A stretch of DNA of 64,000 nucleotides from an uncultured Eubacteriales bacterium (GCA_951800645.1 CATOIK010000004.1:1-64000); one strand, 5' to 3'; shown: positions 7,820 to 17,362, counted from the stretch's first letter. The notes: a model not told the origin generated them from the letters alone. Program-made: numbers and translations.

Positions 7820-9322
7820 TTACGACAGCAGCCGTTCCTTCCGCTCTATCATTTCCTCAATCCTGGAAATATACTGCTCTACATCTTTTACATTTTCTGC
7901 CCGCTCAATCCGGTTCTCCTGGGCAAACAGCCGCTTGGTTGTGGTGCCGGCGCCGCAGCCGATGATAGTCTGCTGTTCCTCCATAATGAGCACATTGTAG
8001 ATACAGGCCTTTCCAGGAGCCGCATAGCCTACATTCTCAAAATTTCCGGCCATGTTTTTCTGGCGGTACAGATAGTAAGGCTCCAGCCCCATCTCTCTGG
8101 CATACCGGGCAGTCAGATCAATCATTTCCTGAGTGTTTACAATCTTTAAATCCTTGTAGACTTCCTTCATAGTGTTCAGCCTTGCAGCCCGCTTAATTGC
8201 CAGAGAATGAACCGTCACGCTGTCAGGAGCCAGCTCCTTCACTGCTTCCATCGTGGCCTGCACATCTTCCAGTTCTTCCTCCGGAAGTCCGATAATCAAA
8301 TCCATGTTGATGTTGTCAAATCCTGCCTCTCTGGCCATGAAAAACTTTTCCTGCACATCAGCCACTGTATGGCGGCGGCCAATCAGCTTTAAGGTTTCAT
8401 CCTTCATAGTCTGGGGATTGATGGAAATCCGGGTAACGCCATGGCGCTTTAATACATCCAGCTTTTCTCTGGTAATGCTGTCCGGGCGTCCTGCCTCCAC
8501 CGTAAATTCCTGAACCGTTGAAAAATCAAAGGTCTCCTTCAGCCGGGTAATCAAGGCGTCTAAATCTTCGGGAGACAGGGAGGTAGGAGTTCCGCCGCCG
8601 AAATACACGGTGTCCAGAGTGCAGCCCCGCTTCTTCTCTGCCACATAGTCCAGTTCCTTGTAAACCGCTTCCAGATATTCCCCGGTCCGATTCGCCCACT
8701 TTCCGATTGGGTAGGAGGTGAAGGAACAGTACAGACAGGTGGTAGGACAGAAAGGAACGCCCACATACAGGCTGTAGCCGTTTTTATAGTCAATGGCAGA
8801 GAGAAGACGCTGTTCCCGTTTTGCAATCTCAATGCTTAAGCGGATTTTTTCCTGGCTGGTAAAGTAGGTTTCCTCCATATGGCGGAAGATGTCTTCCTCA
8901 CGCTCTCCCTCTGCCAGCTTTGTCATGGCAATCTTGGTAGGGCGGATGCCGGTTAAGGTTCCCCAGGGAAGTTCCTTTCCTGTCTGCGCAAGGAGAAGGA
9001 CATACAGGCGGCGCTTGATCTGGTTTTTCGTTGCAAACCGATTTTCATAATCTACGGAAAGCACTGAGCTTTCACCGGCTGCTCTCCACTCGGCCTTAAG
9101 AGCCGGCTCCAAAACATCTTCTCGGATTGCATGAAAAGCAGAACTTCCATAATGTACGGTGATCAGTTTAAAGTGACGGCGGTCTTCGCTCAAGGTTCCT
9201 TCCACTGAAAAAAGCAGTCCGTCCTGCTTCTCATGGGCAAAGGTCTCTCCCGGATAAAAGGCCATCAAAAGTTCCCGGATGTCCTGCTCATATGCATTGT
9301 CATTTAACAGAATTCCAATCAT
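7820..9322 (-). CDS. hemZ: Oxygen-independent coproporphyrinogen dehydrogenase-like radical SAM protein HemZ
   Basis: A 500-residue radical SAM protein of the HemZ family, linked to anaerobic coproporphyrinogen III conversion. The 4Fe-4S-binding CxxxCxxC motif is PFCPTTCLYCSF near residue 175, followed by YFGGGTPTSL (SAM-binding glycines) and NMDLIIGLPEE. The roughly 160-residue N-terminal extension distinguishes HemZ from HemN/HemW. The ATG at 9322 is chosen over an in-frame start 36 nt upstream: it has SD GGAGG and overlaps the stop of the upstream MBL hydrolase as ATGA, so translation is coupled. It is last in relA-MBL-hemZ. No other haem genes are in the window, so its substrate is assigned by family only. 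Confidence 0.88.
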   Translation of the reverse strand: MIGILLNDNAYEQDIRELLMAFYPGETFAHEKQDGLLFSVEGTLSEDRRHFKLITVHYGSSAFHAIREDVLEPALKAEWRAAGESSVLSVDYENRFATKNQIKRRLYVLLLAQTGKELPWGTLTGIRPTKIAMTKLAEGEREEDIFRHMEETYFTSQEKIRLSIEIAKREQRLLSAIDYKNGYSLYVGVPFCPTTCLYCSFTSYPIGKWANRTGEYLEAVYKELDYVAEKKRGCTLDTVYFGGGTPTSLSPEDLDALITRLKETFDFSTVQEFTVEAGRPDSITREKLDVLKRHGVTRISINPQTMKDETLKLIGRRHTVADVQEKFFMAREAGFDNINMDLIIGLPEEELEDVQATMEAVKELAPDSVTVHSLAIKRAARLNTMKEVYKDLKIVNTQEMIDLTARYAREMGLEPYYLYRQKNMAGNFENVGYAAPGKACIYNVLIMEEQQTIIGCGAGTTTKRLFAQENRIERAENVKDVEQYISRIEEMIERKERLLS

Positions 9323-9972
9323 CCCTGTTTCCTCCAGTAAGGTACCACCGGATTGCACTGTTTTTCGTGGCCTATGGTAGTCGGATCTCCATGTCCCGGA
9401 TAAACGATGGTATCATCCGGCAGGGAAAACAGCTTCTCACAGATAGAGGAAACAATCTGTCCGGAGTTTCCCGTAGGAAGGTCGGTGCGGCCTAAAGACT
9501 CGTAAAACAAGGTGTCGCCGCTAATCAGCACATCTTCATCTTTTAAGTAATAGCAGACGGAACCTGCCGTATGGCCCGGAGTGGCAATTACTTTCCAGTT
9601 CCAGTCCAGAAGGGTAAGCATCTGTCCGTCTTTTACCTCCTCATCTGCAATCAGGGAAACCTTCTGCCTTCCCATCTTACAGGAAAGGTTCATCTCCGGT
9701 TCTTTCAAAAGCCGGGCCTCTGCCTCTGCCCCATACACCCGGCAGCCAGTCTCACTGCGCAGGTTTTGGGCTGCAGTGATATGATCAAAATGGCCATGGG
9801 TTAATAAGACAGCCGACACATTCAGCCCCAGCTTTCTGCACTCCTCTAAAATGCGGTCTGGCCGGTCTGCCGGGTCCACGATAATGGCCTGGCTGCCTCC
9901 TTCCCGGTAAATGATATAGCAATTCGTGCTGACTATGCCCAGCACACAGGTTTTTATCCGAAAACCACTCAT
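9319..9972 (-). CDS. MBL-fold metallo-hydrolase (glyoxalase II-like)
   Basis: A 217-residue cytoplasmic metallo-beta-lactamase-fold hydrolase. Metal ligands are visible: THGHFDH for the dinuclear site, ATPGHTAGS for the third His, ISGDTLF for the bridging Asp and YPGHGDPT near the C-terminus. Compact single-domain members like this are usually labelled hydroxyacylglutathione hydrolase-like, but the true substrate is unknown. The start at 9972 (MSGFRIK) is preferred because AAAGGA lies 6 nt upstream; an in-frame ATG 24 nt earlier has no good SD. It lies between relA and hemZ, the same neighbourhood seen in other clostridia. Confidence 0.88.
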   Translation of the reverse strand: MSGFRIKTCVLGIVSTNCYIIYREGGSQAIIVDPADRPDRILEECRKLGLNVSAVLLTHGHFDHITAAQNLRSETGCRVYGAEAEARLLKEPEMNLSCKMGRQKVSLIADEEVKDGQMLTLLDWNWKVIATPGHTAGSVCYYLKDEDVLISGDTLFYESLGRTDLPTGNSGQIVSSICEKLFSLPDDTIVYPGHGDPTTIGHEKQCNPVVPYWRKQG

Positions 9973-10006
9973 ATCTCGTTCCTTTCTTTCTGGCATAATG
10001 CAGAGA

Positions 10007-10030
10007 AGAACTGCGATTTAACCCGCAGTT
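10007..10030 (-). other. Inverted repeat spanning the relA stop codon
   Basis: GAACTGCG (10007-10014) pairs with CGCAGTTC (10023-10030) around the relA stop. There is no U-tract, so it is probably a 3'-end or mRNA-processing structure rather than a terminator. The MBL gene begins 45 bp beyond the relA end. Confidence 0.4.
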
Positions 10031-12294
10031 CTCTCAATATCCAGCACTCCCTCAATCTGTCTTAATTTGTCTGTCAGACGATTTAATTCCTCAATGCCGT
10101 GAATGTCGAAGGTCATAATAATGGTGGCCTTGCCCTGCTTGCTGGTTCGGACATTCATGGAAGTAATGTCAATCTGGCGCTCAGTAAACACTTTGGAAAT
10201 ATCCACAAACATGCCGATTCGGTTGTTGGCATAAATCTGGATTTCCGTGCTGTAGCGCTCCTTACTTTCCTCCTCCGTAGCCTGCCACTCTGCGTCAATC
10301 AGCCGCACCCGCTCGTCCTCCGGCAGATTGATGACATTGATGCAGTCCGTCCGGTGAATGGAAACGCCGCGGCCTCTGGTGACAAAGCCAACGATTTCAT
10401 CTCCGGGAACCGGGCTGCAGCACCGGGAAAACCGGACTGCCACATCGTGAATCCCTTTTACGGTGATGCCGCTCTTGGATTTTTTCATCTCCGGAGCCTT
10501 GCTGGACATCTCCTCGATGCCGTCTAAAATGTTCTTGTCTGTGACTTCCTTCTTTTCCTTCTTCTTCCGCTCCTCCAGCATCTTATTGATGACCTGGCCC
10601 TCTTTCAGGCCGCCGTGTCCGATGGACGCCAGAACCGAATCCCAGTCCTTGAAGGCGTATCGGTTCATTACCTTTTCCTGGAATTCCGGCTTGTGGATTT
10701 CACTGTAGTTGATGCCCCTCGTCTTACAGTACCGGTCAATCAGATCCCGGCCCTTTTGGATATTGTCCTCTTTTAACTCGGTTTTAAACCACTGGTTGAT
10801 CTTGTTGCGGGCCTGGGTGCTCTTTACCAGATTCAGCCAGTCCCGGCTGGGGCCTTTGGAGTTCTGGGAGGTGATAATCTCAATCCGGTCCCCGGTCTGG
10901 ATTACATAATCAATGGGCACCAGCTTGCCGTTGACGCGGGCGCCTACCATTTTATTGCCCACTGCCGAATGAATGGAATAGGCAAAATCTATGGGAGTGG
11001 AGCCGCTGGGTAGATTCTTAACATCTCCTGTAGGCGTGAAGCAATACACACTGTCTGAGAACAGATCCAAATCTCCCTTTACCATACTAAGGAACTCTTT
11101 GGAATCATCTGCATCCCGCTGCCACTCTAAAATCTGGCGCAGCCAGGACAGCTTGGCAGCCTCGTCTCCTGCCGCCACCTTGCCGCTGCCGCTCTCTTTA
11201 TATTTCCAGTGAGCAGCAATACCGTACTCTGCAGTACGATGCATCTCATAGGTACGAATCTGAATTTCAAAAGGCTGTCCTGTATTTCCAATTAAGGTAG
11301 TATGAAGGGACTGATACATGTTGGGCTTGGGCATGGCGATGTAATCTTTAAACCGGCCCGGTATGGGCTTATAAAATTCATGGATAACACCCAGCGCCGC
11401 ATAGCAGTCCTTTACTGTCTCCACAATAATCCGGACAGCGAATAAATCATAAATCTGATCCAGGGTTTTGTTCTGGTTCCGCATTTTCTTGTAAATGCTG
11501 AAGAAATGCTTTACCCGGCCGTCTACACGGGCAGAAATTCCCGCGTCCCGCACATGGGTGGAAACCTCGTCTACGATGCCTTTTACAAAAGCCTCTCTGG
11601 CCTCTTTTCTCAGGGTAATTTTTTCCGATAAGTCGTAGTAAACTTCCGGCTCTAAATATTTTAAGGAAAGGTCATCCAGCTCCACCTTAATCTTGGAAAT
11701 ACCAAGACGGTGGGCGATAGGCGCATAAATATCCATGGTCTCTCTGGCTTTTTCCTTCTGCTTCTCCGGCCTCATGTACTGAAGGGTCCGCATGTTGTGA
11801 AGGCGGTCTGCCAGTTTGATCAGGATAACCCGAATGTCCTTTGCCATAGCCAGAAACATCTTCCGCAGGTTTTCTGCCTGGATTTCCACCTTGTCCATAG
11901 ACCAGGAAATCTGGGTCAGCTTGGTAACGCCGTCTACCAAAAGGGCCACCTCTGCCCCAAACTCCTTCTCCACTTCCTCTAAAGTCATGGAGGTGTCCTC
12001 CACCACATCGTGAAGGATTCCGGCCACAATGGTTTCCTTATCCAGCTCTAAATCTGCCAGAATGATGGCAACACAAAGGGGGTGAATGATATAAGGTTCA
12101 CCGGATTTTCGCTTCTGCTCTTTATGAAAGTCAGCCGCCAGCTTATATGCTTTTTCCACCAAAGAAATATCATCAGAAGGATGATATTTCCGGATGCTCT
12201 GTATCAAATCCTGATAGAGCACCTCTGGGCTGGTAAAATCCGCCGGATTTTCCAGTTCTACATCCAATCTTTTCGCTCTGCTTTCGTCTGCCAT
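10018..12294 (-). CDS. relA: Bifunctional (p)ppGpp synthetase/hydrolase, RelA/SpoT family
   Basis: A 758-residue Rel enzyme that makes and degrades the stringent alarmones (p)ppGpp. The N-terminal HD hydrolase domain carries ILHDVVEDT near residue 95. The synthetase domain (about 230-340) includes the loop YQSLHTTLIG near 330. TGS (about 405-465), a Zn-finger-like region with FSRCCSPVPGDEIVG and a C-terminal ACT domain (about 680-755) follow. An intact HD motif suggests hydrolase activity is retained, so it is probably the single bifunctional Rel of this species. It heads relA-MBL-hemZ and has its own promoter and a roughly 120-nt structured leader. Confidence 0.95.
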   Translation of the reverse strand: MADESRAKRLDVELENPADFTSPEVLYQDLIQSIRKYHPSDDISLVEKAYKLAADFHKEQKRKSGEPYIIHPLCVAIILADLELDKETIVAGILHDVVEDTSMTLEEVEKEFGAEVALLVDGVTKLTQISWSMDKVEIQAENLRKMFLAMAKDIRVILIKLADRLHNMRTLQYMRPEKQKEKARETMDIYAPIAHRLGISKIKVELDDLSLKYLEPEVYYDLSEKITLRKEAREAFVKGIVDEVSTHVRDAGISARVDGRVKHFFSIYKKMRNQNKTLDQIYDLFAVRIIVETVKDCYAALGVIHEFYKPIPGRFKDYIAMPKPNMYQSLHTTLIGNTGQPFEIQIRTYEMHRTAEYGIAAHWKYKESGSGKVAAGDEAAKLSWLRQILEWQRDADDSKEFLSMVKGDLDLFSDSVYCFTPTGDVKNLPSGSTPIDFAYSIHSAVGNKMVGARVNGKLVPIDYVIQTGDRIEIITSQNSKGPSRDWLNLVKSTQARNKINQWFKTELKEDNIQKGRDLIDRYCKTRGINYSEIHKPEFQEKVMNRYAFKDWDSVLASIGHGGLKEGQVINKMLEERKKKEKKEVTDKNILDGIEEMSSKAPEMKKSKSGITVKGIHDVAVRFSRCCSPVPGDEIVGFVTRGRGVSIHRTDCINVINLPEDERVRLIDAEWQATEEESKERYSTEIQIYANNRIGMFVDISKVFTERQIDITSMNVRTSKQGKATIIMTFDIHGIEELNRLTDKLRQIEGVLDIERTAG

Positions 12295-12331
12295 GGAAAG
12301 ACCATCCTTTTATTTCGCTTGAATTCTATAT

Positions 12332-12406
12332 GGAAACGGCTGCCATCTTCACCGCTTTATCGGTCAAGATGCATCGGATGTTTTTCCCTGTCTTCCCGCC
12401 GTTTCC
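12332..12406 (-). other. Long-range stem in the relA leader
   Basis: GGAAACGGC (12332-12340) and GCCGTTTCC (12398-12406) are perfect complements enclosing 57 nt of the relA 5' leader, just downstream of its promoter. The enclosed RNA has no recognised riboswitch motif. It may be a structured leader. Confidence 0.35.
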
Positions 12407-12420
12407 GACTGTTACAGTAC

Positions 12421-12449
12421 ATTATAGATACTTTTTTCACAAAACGCAA
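12421..12449 (-). promoter_or_regulatory. Sigma-A promoter of relA
   Basis: On the minus strand: TTGCGT (12449-12444), 17 bp, TATAAT (12426-12421). It sits right after the corrinoid operon and gives a leader of about 120 nt. Confidence 0.82.
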
Positions 12450-12477
12450 GGTTTTCGTTAAAAACCAGGCTCCAACC

Positions 12478-13125
12478 TTACTTTTCCTGCCCTCGTATCA
12501 GACGGTACATCAACGCATTTACAATGGCTGCCGCAATGCTGCTGCCGCCTTTCCGCCCTCGCGCCACGATGCAGGGAACGGTTCCTGCTGCAATCAATTC
12601 CTTGGATTCCACCACATTCACAAAGCCTACTGGCACTGCAATGATAAACGCCGGATGAAGGCGTCCTTTCTCTGTCAATTCATGAATGCGGAGAAGGGCT
12701 GTGGGAGCATTTCCAATGGCAAAAATCACCGGCCCCTTCAGTAAGGCCGCCTGCTCCATGCTGACTGCCGCGCGGGTAACGCCGCGCTTTTTTGCTTCTT
12801 CAGCCACCGCCTCCTCTGCCATAAAGCAGCGCACCCGGCCTCCCAGCTTTTCAAGGGCTGCCTTGTTGATGCCGGAGGCAGCCATATTGGTGTCTGTAAC
12901 GATGGTAAATCCGCCCTGTTTTAAAATTTCCTCTGCTTTTTCCACAGCGCCGTTGGAAAAATGAAGATTCTCTGCATAGTCAAAATCTGCGGAGGTGTGG
13001 ATACACCGCTTCACTACAGCCAGCTCTCCCACCGTCCAGTCTCCAGACGGCATCTCCGCCTCTATGATCTCCATACTGCGGGCTTCAATCTGCTCCGGAC
13101 AAATCCATTTGGTCTGTTCCATCAT
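12478..13125 (-). CDS. cbiC: Precorrin-8X/cobalt-precorrin-8 methylmutase
   Basis: A 215-residue CbiC/CobH enzyme that moves a methyl group from C11 to C12 to give (cobalt-)hydrogenobyrinate. Family features visible are TDTNMAASGINK, FAIGNAPTALLRI near residue 135 and VPVGFVNVVESK. The start overlaps the cobQ stop as ATGA, with AAGGAGG 7 nt upstream. It is the last gene of the corrinoid operon. Whether the substrate carries cobalt depends on the route, which is likely anaerobic here, but the chelatase is not in the window. Confidence 0.93.
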   Translation of the reverse strand: MMEQTKWICPEQIEARSMEIIEAEMPSGDWTVGELAVVKRCIHTSADFDYAENLHFSNGAVEKAEEILKQGGFTIVTDTNMAASGINKAALEKLGGRVRCFMAEEAVAEEAKKRGVTRAAVSMEQAALLKGPVIFAIGNAPTALLRIHELTEKGRLHPAFIIAVPVGFVNVVESKELIAAGTVPCIVARGRKGGSSIAAAIVNALMYRLIRGQEK

Positions 13126-14741
13126 GGCTGGCCCTCCTTCTGTCCTGTGACTTTTGCGATATTTTCCCTATGGCATTTCTGCCTGATTACTTCCGTTTCT
13201 TTCTCTGAAAATCCCATAATCCGCCGTACTGCGTCCATATCCAGGCTTTTTTGCACCAATTCTGCCAGCTTGTCGTACTGCTCCTGCCGGTAAGCGTCCC
13301 GGCTCTGGCCGGTGGGCTCCAGAGTTAGACCTTTCCTTTCTGCCAGATTGGAAAGCAGCCTTTCTGTCCAGGCTTCATTGTCAAAAATGCCGTGCAGATA
13401 GGTGCCGAATACCAGTCCGTCTTCCCGGATCCGGCCATCCATCCGTCCGTCTGCAAGGCAAACAGCCGGGCAGCTTTTCTGGCTTTTGGCCTCCGGCGCT
13501 GTTTCCCAGGTCACTCCCATGTGAATCTCATAGCCTTCTACCTGGCTTCCGGTTCCGTCAGAAAAGGGTCCAAAGCCCTGCTCCATCCTTCCGGTAATCC
13601 GGGTTCTGGTTTTCTGGGCAGAAAACACTGTTTCCAAATCCAGAAGTCCCATGCCCCGCATCCTGCCGCCCGCTTCTCCTTCCACTCCTTCCGGGTCAGA
13701 AAGCTGCTGTCCCAGCATCTGAAAACCGCCGCAGATTCCGATCAAAGGAATCTGCTTTTCCTCCACCAACCGGACAATGGCCGGCTCCAGCCCGCTTTCC
13801 CGCAGCCAGGTCAAATCTTCCATGGTATTTTTTGTACCCGGAAGAATTACCAGATCCGGCGTACCCAGATAAGCAGTCCGGTTCACATAGCGGACTGCTG
13901 CGCCAGGCATCTGCTCCAATGCATTAAAATCCGTAAAGTTAGACAGATGAGGCAGACGGATCACTGCAATATCCAGAGCCGGCTGACCTCTCTCATCTCC
14001 CGGCATACGGCCCGGCTCTAACCGTTCTGACAGACTGTCCTCGTCATCTAAATCAATCTGCTCCATGGGAATCACACCCACAACCGGAATCCCAAGCCGT
14101 TCCTCAATCATCTGAAGCCCTGGCTTCAGTATTTCCACATCTCCCCGGAATTTATTGATTACCAGTCCCTTGATCCGCGCCCGCTCCTCCGGCTCCAGCA
14201 AATTGACGGTTCCGTAAAGAGAAGCAAACACGCCGCCCCGGTCAATGTCTCCCACTAAAAGCACCGGCGCGTCCGCCATCCGGGCCATTCCCATATTGAC
14301 AATGTCGTGCTCCCGCAGATTAATCTCCGCCGGGCTTCCGGCCCCCTCCAGAACGATAACATCGTACTCATCCTCCAGCTTCTGAAAAGCCTTCTGAACA
14401 ACCGGAATAAAGGCCGGCTTTTTCCGGTAGTAATCCATGGCCCGCAGATTGCCGTAAACCTCTCCCATCACAATAACCTGACTGCCCATCTGGCTGGTAG
14501 GCTTTAAAAGGATTGGGTTCATTTCTGCCGTAGGGGCTATGCCTGCCGCCTCCGCCTGCATCGCCTGCGCCCGGCCAATCTCCAGACCATCCTCTGTAAT
14601 ATAAGAATTGAGGGCCATATTCTGAGATTTAAAAGGCGCTGTTTTATAGCCGTCCTGAGAAAAAATCCGGCACAAGGCTGCAGCCAGAAAGCTTTTTCCA
14701 GAGTTGGACATGGTACCCTGAATCATAATTTTTTTTGCCAT
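13122..14741 (-). CDS. cobQ: Adenosylcobyric acid synthase (glutamine-hydrolysing)
   Basis: A 539-residue CobQ/CbiP amidotransferase that amidates four side chains of adenosylcobyrinate a,c-diamide. The N-terminal dethiobiotin-synthetase-like ATPase has a P-loop variant (GTMSNSGKSF), followed by VLEGAGSPAEIN and DRGGVFAS. The C-terminal class I glutaminase-like domain has the nucleophile Cys in GICGGFQMLG near residue 345 and the His in YLHGIFDN near 455. Length is slightly above the usual 480-510 because of a longer C-terminal tail (about 40 residues, Lys/Glu-rich). SD AAGGAAGG precedes the ATG by 6 nt. It is translationally coupled to cbiC. Confidence 0.95.
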   Translation of the reverse strand: MAKKIMIQGTMSNSGKSFLAAALCRIFSQDGYKTAPFKSQNMALNSYITEDGLEIGRAQAMQAEAAGIAPTAEMNPILLKPTSQMGSQVIVMGEVYGNLRAMDYYRKKPAFIPVVQKAFQKLEDEYDVIVLEGAGSPAEINLREHDIVNMGMARMADAPVLLVGDIDRGGVFASLYGTVNLLEPEERARIKGLVINKFRGDVEILKPGLQMIEERLGIPVVGVIPMEQIDLDDEDSLSERLEPGRMPGDERGQPALDIAVIRLPHLSNFTDFNALEQMPGAAVRYVNRTAYLGTPDLVILPGTKNTMEDLTWLRESGLEPAIVRLVEEKQIPLIGICGGFQMLGQQLSDPEGVEGEAGGRMRGMGLLDLETVFSAQKTRTRITGRMEQGFGPFSDGTGSQVEGYEIHMGVTWETAPEAKSQKSCPAVCLADGRMDGRIREDGLVFGTYLHGIFDNEAWTERLLSNLAERKGLTLEPTGQSRDAYRQEQYDKLAELVQKSLDMDAVRRIMGFSEKETEVIRQKCHRENIAKVTGQKEGQP

Positions 14742-14753
14742 GTTTTTCCTTCC

Positions 14754-15515
14754 TTATGCTTCCGGCTTAGCCTGCCGATAGCCGTGGCTGAACTGGGCGT
14801 CGTACAGCTTGGACAATTCAAATGCGTCTCCCAGAAAACGTCCGACTGTCACCAAAGCTGTCTTTTTAATGCCTGCCTGATCCACCTTTTCCCCAATAGT
14901 TTCCAGAGTTCCGGTTACGATCTTTTCATCCTCCCAGGAGGCCTTGTAAACAACCGCCACAGGAGTGTCAGAAGGATAACCGCCGGCTTTCAACCTGCTG
15001 CACAAGGTTTCCATCTCGCCTACACTTAAAAAAATTACCATGGTGGCCTGGTGCGCCGCCAACTCCTCAATCTGCTCCCGCTCCGGCATAGGAGTACGCC
15101 CCGCCATCCGGGTAAGGATGACAGTCTGACTGACTCCCGGCAAAGTGTATTCCCTTTTTAAGCTGGCTGCTGCTGCCTGAAAAGAGCTGACACCGGGAAC
15201 TACCTCATAGGAAATGCCCAGCTTATCCAACCGCACCATCTGCTCCCGGTGTGCGCCGTACACAGACGGGTCTCCAGTGTGAACCCGCGCTGTCATAAGT
15301 CCCTTTTCTTCTGCCTTCTGCATCACTGCAATTACCTCATCCAGGGTCATGCCTGCGCTGTCATAAATCTCCGCCTCCGGCTTTGCCCCGGAAAGCACCT
15401 GGGGATTTACCAGGGAACCGGCGTAAATAATCACATCCGCCGTCTCAATCAGCCGTTTTCCCTTTACAGTCAAAAGTTCCGGGTCTCCCGGCCCGGCTCC
15501 GATAAAATATACCAT
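14754..15515 (-). CDS. cbiF: (Cobalt-)precorrin-4 C11-methyltransferase
   Basis: A 253-residue SAM-dependent tetrapyrrole methylase of the CbiF/CobM type that methylates C11 of the contracted ring. The N-terminal glycine loop GAGPGDPELLTVKG binds SAM, VHTGDPSVYGA is the second conserved loop, and PGVSSFQAAAA is the third. The SD lies within the last codons of cobT (GAGGA), with a 3-bp gap between genes, so expression is coupled. The C-terminal tail (SKLYDAQFSHGYR) is typical of CbiF. Confidence 0.93.
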   Translation of the reverse strand: MVYFIGAGPGDPELLTVKGKRLIETADVIIYAGSLVNPQVLSGAKPEAEIYDSAGMTLDEVIAVMQKAEEKGLMTARVHTGDPSVYGAHREQMVRLDKLGISYEVVPGVSSFQAAAASLKREYTLPGVSQTVILTRMAGRTPMPEREQIEELAAHQATMVIFLSVGEMETLCSRLKAGGYPSDTPVAVVYKASWEDEKIVTGTLETIGEKVDQAGIKKTALVTVGRFLGDAFELSKLYDAQFSHGYRQAKPEA

Positions 15516-15518
15516 GTT

Positions 15519-16601
15519 CTAGTCCTCATCAAATTTTTTATAAGGAGCGATGCAAATATCTCCGAAGGTGCGGTTCTCCCGGTACACTTCTGCAGCCATG
15601 TCAAGCAGAGGAAACAGCATCACTGCGCCGGTTCCCTCTCCCAGGGCCATCTGCCCATGGATTACCGGGGCCAACCCCAGTTTTTCCATAGCCAACGCGC
15701 AGACCGGTTCCTTTCCCAGATGGGACGGAAGTAAAAAATCCGCTGCCACAGGACACATAGCCTGAGCCAAAAGGGCTGCCACAGCAGAAATCATACCATC
15801 CAGCACCACTGGAATCCGGTAAATGGCAGCTCCCAGTAAAAAACCAGTCATTCCTGCAATATCAAATCCGCCCAGTGCCGCCAGTGCTTCCAGCGGTTTT
15901 GATGGGTCTGGCTTATGAAGGGCAATCCCCTCTTTAATCACCTGAATTTTCCGTTCCAGCCCTTCCGAAGAAAGCCCGGCGCCTCTGCCAGTTACTTTTT
16001 CCGCCGGCAAATCCAGGAGCAGGCTTGCCAGGGCGCTGCTGGTAGTGGTGTTCCCAATTCCCATCTCCCCGACTGCCAGAATATGATAACCGCAGGACTT
16101 CATCTCCCCGGCCAGTCCAATTCCCCTATGCAATGCCTCCAATGCCTGTTCCATAGTCATGGCCGGCTCTTTTAAAAAGTTCCGGGTTCCTGCTCCAATC
16201 CGGCAGTTCCGGATTCCCGGCACGAAAACCTCTGTCAGCATCCCCATATCCACAGTCAGCACATCCGCTCCTGCAGTCCTGGCCATACGGCTTACGCTGG
16301 CGCTGCCGTCTGCAATATTCCCGGCCACAACTGCGGTTACACTGCTGTCCGTCTGGGTCACCCCTTCTGCCACTACGCCATTGTCAGCGCAGAACACTGC
16401 CACTGCTTTCCGGCTCAGCTTCACATCTTCCGTGCCCTGGATTCCCGCCAGCTTAACAATCAGATGTTCAAACTCCCCCAGCCCCTCTAAGGGCTTGGCA
16501 ATTTGGTCCCAGCGGTTTTTTGCCTGCTTCATCATGTCCCGGTCTGCCGGGCGGACGCGGTTCAGCAGCGTCCATATCTGCTCTCTGTAATAGGCTTCCA
16601 T
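15519..16601 (-). CDS. cobT: Nicotinate-nucleotide-dimethylbenzimidazole phosphoribosyltransferase
   Basis: A 360-residue CobT that activates the lower-ligand base to its alpha-ribotide. Family motifs are AVFCADNGVVAEGV near residue 70, GEMGIGNTTTSSA near 175, GRGAGL near 205 and a C-terminal catalytic Glu region (GEGTGA). It is embedded between methyltransferase genes rather than with cobU/cobS, which are absent here. Many gut clostridia use other lower-ligand bases, so the natural base is unknown. SD AGGAG lies 10 nt upstream of the ATG. Confidence 0.94.
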   Translation of the reverse strand: MEAYYREQIWTLLNRVRPADRDMMKQAKNRWDQIAKPLEGLGEFEHLIVKLAGIQGTEDVKLSRKAVAVFCADNGVVAEGVTQTDSSVTAVVAGNIADGSASVSRMARTAGADVLTVDMGMLTEVFVPGIRNCRIGAGTRNFLKEPAMTMEQALEALHRGIGLAGEMKSCGYHILAVGEMGIGNTTTSSALASLLLDLPAEKVTGRGAGLSSEGLERKIQVIKEGIALHKPDPSKPLEALAALGGFDIAGMTGFLLGAAIYRIPVVLDGMISAVAALLAQAMCPVAADFLLPSHLGKEPVCALAMEKLGLAPVIHGQMALGEGTGAVMLFPLLDMAAEVYRENRTFGDICIAPYKKFDED

Positions 16602-16630
16602 TCTCTGTCTGCTCCTTTATTTCCAGTTTC

Positions 16631-17362
16631 TTACAGCCGGTAGCCTCTGGGGGTTACCATCCGTCCACCAATTATCCTAGTTTCTGAATTTCCGATAAAC
16701 ACAGTGGTGAACATATCTGCCTGATATTCCCGAAGCTCTGAAAGAGTCATAATCTGAACTTCTTCGCCTTCACGGCCAATCTGGCGCACTACGCCGCAGA
16801 TTCGTTCTCCCCCGGTTTCTGCCATGATGATATTGCAGGCCCGCTGCAAATAATCCGCCCGCTTCTTACTGGACGGATTGTAAATGCAGATGGCAAAATC
16901 TCCGGCGGCAGCGCACTGAAGCCGCCGCTCAATCTTCTCCCAGGGCGTCAATAAATCGCTTAAACTGATAACTGCAAAATCGTGAGTCAGAGGCGCCCCT
17001 AAAAGTGCGCCGCCGGACAAGGCAGCCGTCACGCCGCTGATGATCGTCACCTGACAATCCGGGTAGTCTTCTCCCACCTCCAGCATCAGGCCCGACATGC
17101 CGTAAACTCCTGCGTCTCCGCTGCAGACCATAGACACAGTCCGCCCCTTTTTTGCTTCCTCAAAGGCCATCCGGCACCGCTCCGTTTCCTGCCGCATAGG
17201 AGTCGTCAGAAATTCCTTTTCCGGCAGGATCTTCCGAATCAGATCTGCATACACCGTATATCCTACAATTACATCGCTGTTCTCCAGCGCCTGTCTGGCC
17301 TCGGCTGTCATCTGGAACTGGCTGCCAGGCCCCATGCCTACCACAAAAATCTGCCCCCTCAT
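16631..17362 (-). CDS. cbiH: (Cobalt-)precorrin-3B C17-methyltransferase
   Basis: A 243-residue SAM-dependent methylase of the CbiH/CobJ type that methylates C17 and, in the anaerobic branch, drives ring contraction. It shows the SAM loop VGMGPGSQFQMT, CSGDAGVYGMSG, SGVTAALSGGALLGAP and the CbiH signature YNPSSKKRADYL. The start is the ATG at 17362 (MRGQIFVVG), which overlaps the cbiL stop as ATGA. A longer in-frame extension merely reads through cbiL out of frame and is rejected. Confidence 0.93.
   Translation of the reverse strand: MRGQIFVVGMGPGSQFQMTAEARQALENSDVIVGYTVYADLIRKILPEKEFLTTPMRQETERCRMAFEEAKKGRTVSMVCSGDAGVYGMSGLMLEVGEDYPDCQVTIISGVTAALSGGALLGAPLTHDFAVISLSDLLTPWEKIERRLQCAAAGDFAICIYNPSSKKRADYLQRACNIIMAETGGERICGVVRQIGREGEEVQIMTLSELREYQADMFTTVFIGNSETRIIGGRMVTPRGYRL

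Noticed and set aside
10007-10030. Terminator after relA
   Set aside because: The 8-bp repeat has no U-tract, and the MBL gene follows closely, so readthrough is expected.
12478-12500. Intrinsic terminator at the end of the corrinoid operon
   Set aside because: The downstream sequence has only a 3-4-bp stem before a short T run; not strong enough to call.
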